A stretch of DNA of 9,362 bases from an uncultured Mycoplasmatota bacterium (GCA_947384645.1 CANDHX010000039.1:1-9362), one strand, 5' to 3'. Counted from the first letter of the stretch, positions 1 to 6,618 are shown. The notes: generated by a model from the letters alone, not told the origin. A program made the numbers and translations.

Positions 1-729
1 GTTTATATATATTATGTAGAGTGCAAAAATTTAATCGGAAATATAACAGTAACCGACAAGGGAGATTTTATTAGAGAGTACGTTAAAAATGGTAAAAAAA
101 TTAAAACTGGCATCTATTCTCCTTTAAGACAGGTCAAAGCTCAAAGAGAGGTTATTAGAAAAATATGGGAGAAAAACTCGTCTAAAATTAAAAAAGTTTT
201 TGCTTCAAAAAATTTTGAGTACTATAGAAGAGTTTTGGTCGTAGCTGCTAATAAAGAAACTATTCTTAATACGAATTACGCACCAATAGAAATAAAGCAC
301 AAAATACTGAAGGCAGATGCTTTAGTTAGACAAATGGAGTACGAAATTAAAAATCGTAAAAGAAGTGATATTGTCTATTCCCAAAAAGATATGGAAGAAA
401 TAGCTAAGTCATATGCTAGTCTATCGGTTGGTAACAATATTGACTATTATGACTATTATAAAAATAAATATTGTGTTAGCAGTAACACGTTAATAGATGA
501 TGATTTAAAGAACCGATTAGTGCAGTTAAGAAAAGAAAGAGCAAGACAAATGAATATACCTGCGTATTACATATTTACCAATGAAGAACTAAATAGTCTA
601 ATCGATAAGAAACCTAGAACGATTGAGAAATTAGAAAATACAAAGATATTATCATCTATTAAAATTAAAACACATGGAAAGAGTATAATAGACGAGATAA
701 ATAATAGTTCTAATAGAGATAGAGGATAA
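1..729 (+). CDS. NERD-HRDC domain protein, 5' end missing
   Basis: The frame is open from base 1 with no start, so the gene enters from outside the window; 242 residues are visible. Residues about 1-115 look like a nuclease-related domain (NERD): VECKNLIGNI carries the E-x-K pair (E7, K9) expected in a restriction-endonuclease-like fold, followed by SPLRQ and a hydrophobic strand VLVVAAN (residues 79-85). Residues about 167-235 match an HRDC domain, a small helical nucleic-acid-binding module known from RecQ helicases and RNase D: LKNRLVQLRKERA, then NIPAYYIFTNEEL, a Lys-Pro-Arg-Thr turn and a closing KTHGKSIIDEI. NERD plus HRDC is a known pairing; a DNA-processing or nuclease role follows from the families, but the substrate is unknown. 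The TTG at 235 is internal and not the start. A terminator follows at once, so the gene ends its own transcription unit. Confidence 0.85.
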   Translation, partial: VYIYYVECKNLIGNITVTDKGDFIREYVKNGKKIKTGIYSPLRQVKAQREVIRKIWEKNSSKIKKVFASKNFEYYRRVLVVAANKETILNTNYAPIEIKHKILKADALVRQMEYEIKNRKRSDIVYSQKDMEEIAKSYASLSVGNNIDYYDYYKNKYCVSSNTLIDDDLKNRLVQLRKERARQMNIPAYYIFTNEELNSLIDKKPRTIEKLENTKILSSIKIKTHGKSIIDEINNSSNRDRG

Positions 730-747
730 ATAAATAGATAAATTTAT

Positions 748-775
748 AAGGCATTTTTCATCAAAAATGTCTTTT
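748..775 (+). terminator. Rho-independent terminator after the NERD-HRDC gene
   Basis: An 11-bp stem (748-758 with 763-773) has loop CATC (759-762) and contains one G-U pair. It ends in a run of T at 772-775. It lies 19 bases after the stop codon. Confidence 0.75.
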
Positions 776-779
776 CTCA

Positions 780-788
780 TGGTATAAT
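780..788 (+). promoter_or_regulatory. Extended -10 promoter, distal, for the XRE-membrane gene
   Basis: TGGTATAAT is a perfect extended -10 element (TGn plus TATAAT). No good -35 box lies 17 bases upstream, where the preceding terminator sits, but extended -10 promoters can do without one. A start near 795 would give a leader of about 180 nt ahead of the gene at 975. Bases 792-800 and 828-836 could then pair (9 bp, two G-U pairs), putting a hairpin at the very 5' end of that leader. Confidence 0.5.
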
Positions 789-870
789 ATATGAGTATTC
801 AAAAAAATAATATTAATATAATTAATGGGATACTTATATAGGAAAGTTCTAAAAGACGTATTAAAAAATG

Positions 871-899
871 TTTAAAATAAGTAAGATGCAACCTATAAT
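871..899 (+). promoter_or_regulatory. Candidate proximal promoter for the XRE-membrane gene
   Basis: A -35-like TTTAAA (871-876) and a consensus TATAAT (894-899) are separated by exactly 17 bases. The last 8 spacer bases are ATGCAACC, which recurs at 928-935. Another TGGTATATT lies at 945-953. Which of these is the real start cannot be decided from sequence alone. Confidence 0.45.
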
Positions 900-935
900 A
901 TACATTAAACAACTCAAATTTGGTGGAATGCAACC
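886..935 (+). repeat. Paired 8-mer ATGCAACC, candidate operator
   Basis: ATGCAACC occurs at 886-893 and again at 928-935, same orientation, 42 bases apart (four helical turns). The first copy abuts the TATAAT at 894; the second lies downstream of the predicted start and upstream of the RBS. Placement around the promoter of a gene with an HTH domain makes an autoregulatory site possible. The second copy sits in a weak imperfect palindrome (922-935). Function is inferred. Confidence 0.3.
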
Positions 936-974
936 GAGGTAACATGGTATATTTTAGACATGGAGAGGTGAATT

Positions 975-2537
975 ATGAGTTTTAATGAAAAATTGCAAAC
1001 TCTTAGAAAAGAGAATAAATTAAGTCAAGAACAATTGGCGGATATGTTAGATGTCACAAGACAATCCGTGTCGAAGTGGGAGTCTGGTACAACTTATCCA
1101 GAAATGGATAAGCTTATAACGATGTGTAAAATATTTAAATGTAGTTTGGACGATTTAACTAACGACGAGATAAGTGAGATAAGTTCGTTTAAGAAGAACA
1201 ACAACAATAACTTTGTGAATGGAATAATTTCAAACATATCGGACTTGATAAACGAGACTGCTTCGATGATTAAATCGATGAGTGGTGGACAAATAATAGG
1301 AATGATAATTTCTCTATTTATATTAGGTCTGTTTCTGATGATAATAAGATTACCTTTTTCTTTTATCGAACAAGGGTTCTATGCTGTAGTTTCTAATATT
1401 CCTAATAAGCAGATAGTAGGTTTTACTTCCGGTTTGTTTAATTTAATATTAGATATAATTTTCTGTGCTTTATATATACTCTCTCTCATCTATATATATA
1501 AAGTTGCTTATTTGGATAAATACGAGAATGGTGCCACTTCTTTAAAGGAAGACGCCGATGATGTAAATAGTGAAGATGAAGAAAAGAACGAGAAAGCAAT
1601 TAAAAAAGAGTCAGTAAAAGATAGTGCTTCTATAGCATCTAAAACATATAATGAACATTCTATTTTTACTTTTTTAGGAAATATGATTATGCTCTTTATT
1701 AGGTTTTTAATAGGATGTTTTACAATTCCATTTATATTTACTTTAGTCGTGATATTTGCTGTTTTAGCTGTCGTTTTGTATCTCTTTACGCAAGGTATAT
1801 TTTATTGGGGAGCTTTTATAAGCGTTTTCTTTGCAATAGTATTAAACATTTGGTTTTTGGAAGCGTGCATCGTGTTTGTCTTCAATAAAAAGCCTGCATT
1901 TAAAAGGTTGTTGTGGACATTCATAATAGGGCTTTGTGGACTCGGCATGGGGTTAGGAGTATTGTTATTCGAGTTTGCAGAAGCAGATTATATCGATGAA
2001 GCACCAACTTTATTTGAGCAGAGTAAAATCGACAAAGAAGTAGGGATGTCTTCTAATCTTACTATACGAGATAACAATTATTATTACTACTATAACCATT
2101 TAAACTACGAGGTAGATGATAATCTCAAAGATAAGGTCATCTTTAGTGCGACATATTATAAAGATAATAGAAATGTTTTGATAAGTGAAAGTGGCGACTA
2201 TGTCGATATTCAAAGTACCTATAATAATTCAATTGTCTTTAACGAATCTTTTAGAGATTTAATCAAAGACTGTCTTAAGAAAAAGAAATTCTATAATTTC
2301 GATAAATTGAATTTTGTCGAATATACTGTTCGAACTAGTAGTGAAAATATAAAAATTATTAAAGATAATACTGCTAAATATATCCGTGAATATACTTCGA
2401 GTTATAATTCTTATGAATATACGATTAGAGAATACGAAAATGAAATAGAAAGATACAAAGACGAGATTGATGCTTTAAACGAACGAATTAGTGAACTTGA
2501 GTATTATAAAGAAACAGTTCAAAATGCTGTAAGATAG
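975..2537 (+). CDS. XRE-family HTH protein fused to a multi-pass membrane domain
   Basis: Residues 5-60 form an HTH_3/Cro-C1 DNA-binding domain, with the core SQEQLADMLDVTRQSVSKWE at 17-36. A short linker leads to two strongly hydrophobic stretches (about 105-127 and 150-177), an acidic cytoplasmic-type loop (178-228), and a dense hydrophobic block (229-333) that could hold four more spans. With six spans the C-terminus would be cytoplasmic, with five it would be outside; I cannot decide. Residues 340-455 are a polar domain with a run of tyrosines, and 470-516 are a charged, coiled-coil-like tail. Typical XRE repressors are about 70-250 aa, so this 520-aa protein is an unusually large fusion. 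The likely role is a membrane-tethered one-component regulator sensing envelope state; the signal and target genes are unknown. The ATG is supported by GGAG at 962-965, 9 bases upstream. Confidence 0.85.
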   Translation: MSFNEKLQTLRKENKLSQEQLADMLDVTRQSVSKWESGTTYPEMDKLITMCKIFKCSLDDLTNDEISEISSFKKNNNNNFVNGIISNISDLINETASMIKSMSGGQIIGMIISLFILGLFLMIIRLPFSFIEQGFYAVVSNIPNKQIVGFTSGLFNLILDIIFCALYILSLIYIYKVAYLDKYENGATSLKEDADDVNSEDEEKNEKAIKKESVKDSASIASKTYNEHSIFTFLGNMIMLFIRFLIGCFTIPFIFTLVVIFAVLAVVLYLFTQGIFYWGAFISVFFAIVLNIWFLEACIVFVFNKKPAFKRLLWTFIIGLCGLGMGLGVLLFEFAEADYIDEAPTLFEQSKIDKEVGMSSNLTIRDNNYYYYYNHLNYEVDDNLKDKVIFSATYYKDNRNVLISESGDYVDIQSTYNNSIVFNESFRDLIKDCLKKKKFYNFDKLNFVEYTVRTSSENIKIIKDNTAKYIREYTSSYNSYEYTIREYENEIERYKDEIDALNERISELEYYKETVQNAVR

Positions 2538-2548
2538 TAAATAGTCTT

Positions 2549-2584
2549 AAAAGGTTTTAAAATTTTTAAATCCTTTTTCTTTTA
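2549..2584 (+). terminator. Terminator after the XRE-membrane gene
   Basis: AAAAGG (2549-2554) pairs with CCTTTT (2572-2577) around an AT-only interior that can extend the stem, followed by a T-rich tail. It overlaps the -35 box of the next promoter at 2581. Confidence 0.5.
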
Positions 2585-2609
2585 CAAAAAATTAATTATG
2601 TGATAGAAT
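2581..2609 (+). promoter_or_regulatory. Promoter of the radical SAM gene
   Basis: The -35 box TTTACA (2581-2586) matches consensus at 5 of 6 bases, with a 17-base spacer and an extended -10 TGATAGAAT (2601-2609). A start near 2616 gives a leader of about 27 nt containing the RBS GGGAGA (2625-2630) and AGGG (2632-2635). The promoter shows that this gene is transcribed separately from the upstream regulator. Confidence 0.65.
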
Positions 2610-2642
2610 ATATCTCATTTATTAGGGAGAATAGGGTTTTAT

Positions 2643-3962
2643 ATGAAAATAAACTATAATCAATTAAGTGTTTTAAGTCCTGAAGATAAGAGAAGAGTGT
2701 TGTGTAGAAGAGAAGGACATCAAAATATCGAATTCGGTTTTGAACACCCTTATAAAATCAACAGCGATTTTTTGAAGTTCAATCTAATCTATGAATGCGA
2801 TAGAGAAATCGAGGTTTCTTATTGGCAGATGTTACCTTTAATAAACAAAAGCTTCCCAATAGAAGAAGCTGACTATATCATATATGGACACTTTTATGCG
2901 AGATTTCACAATTTTCAGGATGAAGTAAAAAGACAAATCGAGGAGCTAGCTAAACTTAGAAAGCCGGAAGCTAAGATAATAGTCGTAGGTAAAGCTTGTA
3001 ATGTCATGCCTCATCTCGACCCTAACTTAGAAGATATTTTGTTCTTCGAGAGTCATTATGCCGAAAAGCTCGGCGAGTATTTTAATGTACCTATGAAGGA
3101 AGAGTATTTCGTTTTTGATAATGACAAAGATTGGCTAAACATTTGGCCAGTCGACGGTTGCCTTCGCAAATGTGGGTTTTGTAGAAGAAGTTATATGCAC
3201 ATCCCATTTGAGAGTTTACCATTAGAATATATTAAAGATATGCTCGACTGGTACAAAGAAAACAATCCTTGGATGTTAAATCATATAATGTTAAGAGCTG
3301 AAAATTTAACAGAGTATGGAATAGATATATATAGTCGTCAGGCATTACCAGAATTAATAAAATTGCTCGATTCTTATACCGAAATCAATGCTATATCGAT
3401 AATGATAGGACTAGCGATTTGCGAAATAAACGATGAAATATTAGATGCGCTTTGCAGTTCAAAGAAGATGTATAATGTCTATACAAACATAGAAACAGGC
3501 TCAAATAGGTTATTAGAATTGATAGGCAAGGGGCATACTAAAGAAAGAGCCATAGAAGTTTTTAGAAGACTAAGAGAAAGCAATCCAAACATTCTTCTTC
3601 ATACAAATGTGATGTTAGGGCTTCCTACTGAAACTATTGCCGATATAGTAGAACTAGCAGATTTAGTAAATCAAATAGAACCAAATTCTTTGTATGTTTT
3701 AAAATACAGGCAAGACCCTTTGCAACCACTAGCTATTTATCCATATATGAGCGATGAAATTTGGGCTTATCATTTGAAGTCTTTCTTGCGTTTTGTAAGG
3801 CAAGGCAAGAGAAATATTCCTCTTCGAATCGACACTATAAAAGTACCACAACTCAAAAATAGGAAATACAATAGAGAAATGGCTATAGTTCAAAAAGAAA
3901 GAGAATACCATTACGAAGATAGAGACCTTTGGCAAAAGATACTTTTGCCTAGAAACAAATAA
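2643..3962 (+). CDS. Methylthiotransferase-like radical SAM protein
   Basis: This is a radical SAM enzyme with the 4Fe-4S motif C173-x3-C177-x2-C180 (GCLRKCGFC). Several motifs follow the MiaB/RimO plan: ENLTEYG (220-226, compare QNVxxYG), ETGSNRLL (284-291, compare QSGSxxVL) and MLGLPTET (324-331, compare VGFPGET). Residues about 45-150 resemble the N-terminal UPF0004 domain that binds a second Fe-S cluster in methylthiotransferases, but the conserved cysteines are altered: C52 and C119 may correspond to two of them, while the NTC position reads Y81-G82-H83. The C-terminus (375-439) shows no recognisable TRAM RNA-binding domain. It may therefore be a divergent methylthiotransferase-like enzyme with a different substrate, rather than MiaB, RimO or MtaB. 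It is a cytoplasmic single-gene unit. Confidence is high for radical SAM, moderate for the subfamily. Confidence 0.85.
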   Translation: MKINYNQLSVLSPEDKRRVLCRREGHQNIEFGFEHPYKINSDFLKFNLIYECDREIEVSYWQMLPLINKSFPIEEADYIIYGHFYARFHNFQDEVKRQIEELAKLRKPEAKIIVVGKACNVMPHLDPNLEDILFFESHYAEKLGEYFNVPMKEEYFVFDNDKDWLNIWPVDGCLRKCGFCRRSYMHIPFESLPLEYIKDMLDWYKENNPWMLNHIMLRAENLTEYGIDIYSRQALPELIKLLDSYTEINAISIMIGLAICEINDEILDALCSSKKMYNVYTNIETGSNRLLELIGKGHTKERAIEVFRRLRESNPNILLHTNVMLGLPTETIADIVELADLVNQIEPNSLYVLKYRQDPLQPLAIYPYMSDEIWAYHLKSFLRFVRQGKRNIPLRIDTIKVPQLKNRKYNREMAIVQKEREYHYEDRDLWQKILLPRNK

Positions 3963-3985
3963 AACCACTTATGGAGTGGCTTTTT
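3961..3985 (+). terminator. Terminator, probably bidirectional
   Basis: CCACT (3965-3969) pairs with AGTGG (3975-3979) around loop TATGG, flanked by A-rich sequence on the left and TTTTT (3981-3985) on the right. The A and T tracts on both sides let it serve the radical SAM gene on the plus strand and the converging transglutaminase remnant on the minus strand. Confidence 0.7.
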
Positions 3986-4297
3986 AATATGTATGTTTTT
4001 CAGTTATCATTTTTCTTAATTTTTCTTCGAGTGGTTTATCGGATTTAGGGTATTTGATACCATTTTCATTATCTTTATAAACGTTAATGCGTTTTGAATC
4101 GATTTTGACATCTGTTACCATGAAATAATTGTAATACTTGCTATCGAAATCATCCCATGTCGCATCTAAATAATACCAATTTCCAACGTATTCTATCATA
4201 TTCCAAGCGCACGATTCTAGTTCTTATTATGACTTCCTATATCTGCTGAAATCGTGATTACATTGAAGCCGGAAGTTTTTGCGAGAACTTCAAAAGA
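3984..4297 (-). pseudogene. Transglutaminase-like gene, 3' remnant
   Basis: On the minus strand, bases 4208 down to 3984 encode AWNMIEYVGNWYYLDATWDD and a tail ending HTY, matching the His-Asp end of transglutaminase-like domains (xHAWNxV...WYxxDxTWDD). Reading upstream in that frame reaches a stop at 4226-4224. A second minus-strand frame, 4297-4217, encodes SFEVLAKTSGFNVITISADI then GSHNKN and a TAG; this is the segment that normally precedes HAWN. Joining the two needs a 2-base frame change near 4206-4213, where CGTGCGCTTGG stands for an expected CATGCTTGG; this also turns the catalytic His codon into Arg (inferred). The catalytic Cys region and the start are absent beyond about 4297, where nuclease-gene sequence begins. 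Such domains act in surface or secreted proteins. The gene is dead: 5' truncated, one in-frame stop, one frameshift. Confidence 0.75.
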
Positions 4298-5133
4298 TTT
4301 AAAAATAGAGTTTCCAACCTTAAAAGGAATGTCTGCTAGAAATTTAAGATATATACAAAAATTTGCTGCAGAATTTGATAATGATGAATTTTTGCAAGGA
4401 GTCCTTGCAAAATTGTCTTGGAATCATAATCAAGTATTATTGGATAAAGTTAAAGATAAAAAACATCAGAAAGTGGTATGCACAAGAAACGATAGAAAAT
4501 GGATGGTCTGTTTCAATATTAACTCATCAAATAGCAAGCAAATTATATGAAAGACAAGCATTACTAGAAAACAAAACCACTAATTTTGATGAAACACTAC
4601 CGACCCCAACTAATGAACAAGCAAAAGAGTTGTTAAAAAATCCTTATATTTTTGATTTTATAACTGCTGATAAAGATTTAAAAGAATTAGATATTGAAAG
4701 AGAACTAACTACTAATATAACAAAATTATTATTAGAACTTGGTCAGGGTTTTGCATTTGTTGGAAGACAGTATCATCTAGAAATAGAAAATGAAGACTAT
4801 TACATAGATTTGCTTTTTTATAATTTAAAAGTTAAAAGTTATGTAGTAATAGAGTTAAAGACAACTGAGTTCAAACCCGAATATGCTGGTAAACTAAATT
4901 TTTATTTAAGTGCCGTTGATAAATATATCAAAGATGAAAATGATAATCCAACATTTGGCATATTATTATGTAAGGATAAGAAAAGAGCAACCGCTGAATT
5001 AGCTCTAAAAGACATTAATAAACCTATTGGAGTAAGTGGATACAAAATTTTATCAGAGATACCAGAATTTTTGGAAAATACGTTGCCGAGCATTGAAGAT
5101 ATAGAAAAAAGATTGGAAAACAGTTCAGACTAA
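4290..5133 (+). pseudogene. YhcG/DUF1016 PD-(D/E)XK nuclease, 5' truncated and frameshifted
   Basis: Homology to the YhcG family starts abruptly at SKDLKIEFPTLKGMSARNLR (from 4290), part of the N-terminal DUF1016 winged-helix domain; about 60-80 N-terminal residues are missing. This frame runs to HNQVLLDKVKDK and then must switch by one base at the A6 run 4458-4463: with five A the reading would be DKNIRKWYAQETIENGWS, as in intact relatives. The second frame continues to 5133 with LYERQ, PYIFDF, GQGFAFVGRQYHLE, the nuclease core YYIDLLFYN...VVIELK (D and E-x-K active-site residues present) and EYAGKLNFYLSAVD. The C-terminal nuclease domain is thus intact but has no proper start. The GTG at 4254 is not a true start: the residues it adds are antisense to the transglutaminase remnant. 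YhcG-type nucleases often occur near restriction and defence genes; no partner is visible here. Confidence 0.85.
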
Positions 5134-5168
5134 AAGGAAATTTTGATAGATTGTTACTTTTAAGTGTG

Positions 5169-5200
5169 TAGTATTTTATCATAAAATATACTATTTTTTT
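5169..5200 (+). terminator. Terminator after the nuclease remnant
   Basis: An AT-rich stem (5169-5178 with 5182-5193, two-base bulge) with a 3-base loop is followed by seven T (5194-5200). Confidence 0.65.
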
Positions 5201-5221
5201 GTTCATTCTTTTGTAAATATC

Positions 5222-5247
5222 AAAAAAATCAACCTAAACAGATTGAT
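5222..5247 (-). terminator. Terminator of the tRNA-Cys gene
   Basis: Read on the minus strand, ATCAATCT (5247-5240) pairs with AGGTTGAT (5235-5228) around a GTTT loop, one G-U pair, followed by a T run (5228-5222). It lies about 50 bases past the tRNA 3' end. A second inverted repeat at 5261-5284 lies between and lacks a T tail. Confidence 0.75.
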
Positions 5248-5260
5248 ATATATATGTTAA

Positions 5261-5284
5261 GTTCAAAACTATAAAAGTTTGAAC
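5261..5284 (-). repeat. Hairpin between tRNA-Cys and its terminator
   Basis: GTTCAAAACT (5261-5270) and AGTTTGAAC (5276-5284) form an inverted repeat with a single-base bulge. It has no T tract on either strand, so it is not itself a standard terminator. In the tRNA precursor it would form a 3'-trailer hairpin. Confidence 0.5.
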
Positions 5285-5295
5285 AAAAACTTCAC

Positions 5296-5369
5296 TGGAG
5301 GAACCGACCGGATTTGAACCGGTGCTCAGGGTGTTGCAGACCCACGCCTTACCACTTGGCTACGGTTCC
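5296..5369 (-). tRNA. tRNA-Cys (anticodon GCA)
   Basis: A 74-nt tRNA on the minus strand. The acceptor stem GGAACCG/CGGTTCC pairs over all 7 bp, the discriminator base is U as expected for cysteine tRNAs, and CCA is encoded (TGG at 5296-5298 on the plus strand). The D arm reads AGCCAAGTGGTAAGGC and the T arm contains GGTTCAAATCC. The anticodon loop CTGCAAC gives anticodon GCA (5335-5337). The gene has its own strong promoter and terminator and is transcribed against the flanking genes. Confidence 0.97.
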
Positions 5370-5385
5370 GTCTTTCGATAAATAG

Positions 5386-5414
5386 ATTATACCAAAATAT
5401 ATGTACAATTTCAA
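5386..5414 (-). promoter_or_regulatory. Promoter of tRNA-Cys
   Basis: On the minus strand, TTGAAA (5414-5409), a 17-base spacer and an extended -10 TGGTATAAT (5394-5386) place transcription start about 10 bases before the tRNA 5' end. This is the best promoter in the window. Confidence 0.8.
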
Positions 5415-5620
5415 TTAAAATACCTTAATTCATTGAAAAAGTAAGTGATTTACATAAAAGCTTAACTTAAATTGTCAAATAAAAAAGACAATCCATAACA
5501 AAATTTAAAAATTATGAAAGCCTTGAATATGAACTCTCGTTTTGTCTACTTACGATTATTTCATATATTATTATTTTAAGTGTTTACTTTGTATTTATTA
5601 TATAAATAAACTTATTTTTA
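5415..5620. other. Intergenic stretch without a gene
   Basis: Between the tRNA-Cys promoter and the promoter of the Asp-box gene I see no coding sequence on either strand. The only structure noted is a 6-bp inverted repeat, ATTGTC (5471-5476) and GACAAT (5487-5492), enclosing an A-rich loop. Confidence 0.5.
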
Positions 5621-5629
5621 TGTTATGAT
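5621..5629 (+). promoter_or_regulatory. Extended -10 upstream of the Asp-box gene
   Basis: TGTTATGAT resembles an extended -10. No clear -35 box is present. It would give a leader of about 36 nt with the RBS AAGGA (5661-5665). Confidence 0.4.
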
Positions 5630-5671
5630 TATTGTGTCAAAAATCTTAAACATTTAGAAGAAGGAATTATA

Positions 5672-6541
5672 ATGAAAAAAAGACTTATATTATCAATGGT
5701 TATTTTTGGTGTTTTCTCACTTGCAATATTTCTTGCTTCAAAGTGGGAATACCTTGATGATGAGAATACGCTTTACTCTGTAAGATTTGGAAATACTAAA
5801 TTAAAATTTGAAAGATATGATTATTCATTAGGTCAAAATCAAATTGTTGGAGTGGAAAAAAGTATAGATAAGGGAAAAACATATACAATAGTTACAAGTG
5901 AACCAATAACAGTAAGCATGATGCCAAAATTTATTTTTCTAACGGAAAAATTAGGTTTTGCAATATCTAAATCGAATTTAACTAAAAGTAACGAATATTT
6001 AGGATTGAAAGTTACTCAAGACGGTGGAAAAACTTTTGCGGACGGTATCATTAACTATGATAATCCGGATATCGATACATTAACGGTTAAAGAAGTTCCA
6101 TATTATGATAATGACATTTTGAAGTTGTCTTGTTCAATTTACCAGATAAATGAAGCTCAAAATGGGTATGAAGATATAGATATAACATTTGTGAGCTTAG
6201 ATAACGGTCTAACTTGGAATTTAGAACTTAGCGAAAATGAAAGATATAAAAAAATAAAAGAAGATATTGATAAAGAAATGGAACGTTACCTTTATTTTAT
6301 TGCTCCTAATTGTAATAAAGAAGATGTCCCAGCTATCATGACACATAAAGATTTAGTTTATAATAATGGATTTGATAAAGAAAAATTACTCGATGCTGAT
6401 TATAAATCATATTGTAAAGCATATATAACACGTAAGTGTGTGGAAAAAGGAAAATGGGATTGGAAAGCAACAATTAGTTGTAAAAATTATACTGATACTG
6501 ATTACATCGATTGGGCTAAAGCATTTCCGGATAAAAAATAA
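5672..6541 (+). CDS. Membrane-anchored Asp-box (BNR-like) surface protein
   Basis: A 289-aa exported protein of unknown specific function. Residues 1-23 are a Lys-Lys-Arg start and a hydrophobic segment, serving as signal peptide or N-terminal anchor; no lipobox is seen. Three Asp-box motifs (S/T-x-D-x-G-x-T-aromatic) follow: SIDKGKTY (64-71), TQDGGKTF (115-122) and SLDNGLTW (175-182). They are hallmarks of beta-propeller blades as in sialidases, but three are too few for a complete six-bladed sialidase and no sialidase active-site RIP motif is present. Residues about 218-276 form a separate cysteine module with C248-x7-C256-x13-C270. It recalls, from memory, extracellular modules in other Bacillota proteins. 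Likely outside the membrane, perhaps in glycan or protein binding. ATG chosen by AAGGA 6 bases upstream. Own promoter and strong terminator. Confidence 0.8.
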   Translation: MKKRLILSMVIFGVFSLAIFLASKWEYLDDENTLYSVRFGNTKLKFERYDYSLGQNQIVGVEKSIDKGKTYTIVTSEPITVSMMPKFIFLTEKLGFAISKSNLTKSNEYLGLKVTQDGGKTFADGIINYDNPDIDTLTVKEVPYYDNDILKLSCSIYQINEAQNGYEDIDITFVSLDNGLTWNLELSENERYKKIKEDIDKEMERYLYFIAPNCNKEDVPAIMTHKDLVYNNGFDKEKLLDADYKSYCKAYITRKCVEKGKWDWKATISCKNYTDTDYIDWAKAFPDKK

Positions 6542-6585
6542 TAGGCAATTATTTTATGGTTATGAACGCAAAAAATATAAAAAAT

Positions 6586-6618
6586 AAAAGTTTTACGGTT
6601 GTAGCCGTAAAACTTTTT
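6586..6618 (+). terminator. Strong terminator after the Asp-box gene
   Basis: A perfect 13-bp stem, 6586-6598 with 6605-6617, loop TTGTAG, ends in a T run. Because the stem begins with AAAA and ends in TTTT it could also stop transcription from the minus strand. Confidence 0.9.

Noticed and set aside
3729..3968. Minus-strand open frame over the end of the radical SAM gene
   Set aside because: It is antisense to conserved coding sequence, has no ribosome site and no recognisable protein features.
4210..4256. Inverted repeat CACGATT/AATCGTG as the ends of a small mobile element
   Set aside because: Both arms lie in the decayed transglutaminase coding sequence, no target duplication is seen, and 7 bp over this distance can arise by chance.
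4254..4289. GTG at 4254 as the true start of the nuclease fragment
   Set aside because: No ribosome site precedes it, and the first dozen residues are the antisense of the transglutaminase remnant; YhcG homology starts only at about 4290.
4455..4466. Programmed ribosomal frameshifting at the A-run
   Set aside because: A +1 shift is needed, the A AAA AAC heptamer is not aligned to the reading frame for a -1 shift, and the gene already lacks its 5' end; a simple indel mutation is more likely.
5024..5206. Minus-strand open frame crossing the end of the nuclease remnant
   Set aside because: It runs through the terminator hairpin and is low-complexity; a shadow of the plus-strand gene.
5261..5284. 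Hairpin as the tRNA-Cys terminator
   Set aside because: It has no T tract on the minus strand; the hairpin at 5228-5247 with its T run is the better terminator.
5672..6541. Sialidase (neuraminidase) call
   Set aside because: Only three Asp-boxes, no arginine-triad RIP motif and too short for a six-bladed enzyme.
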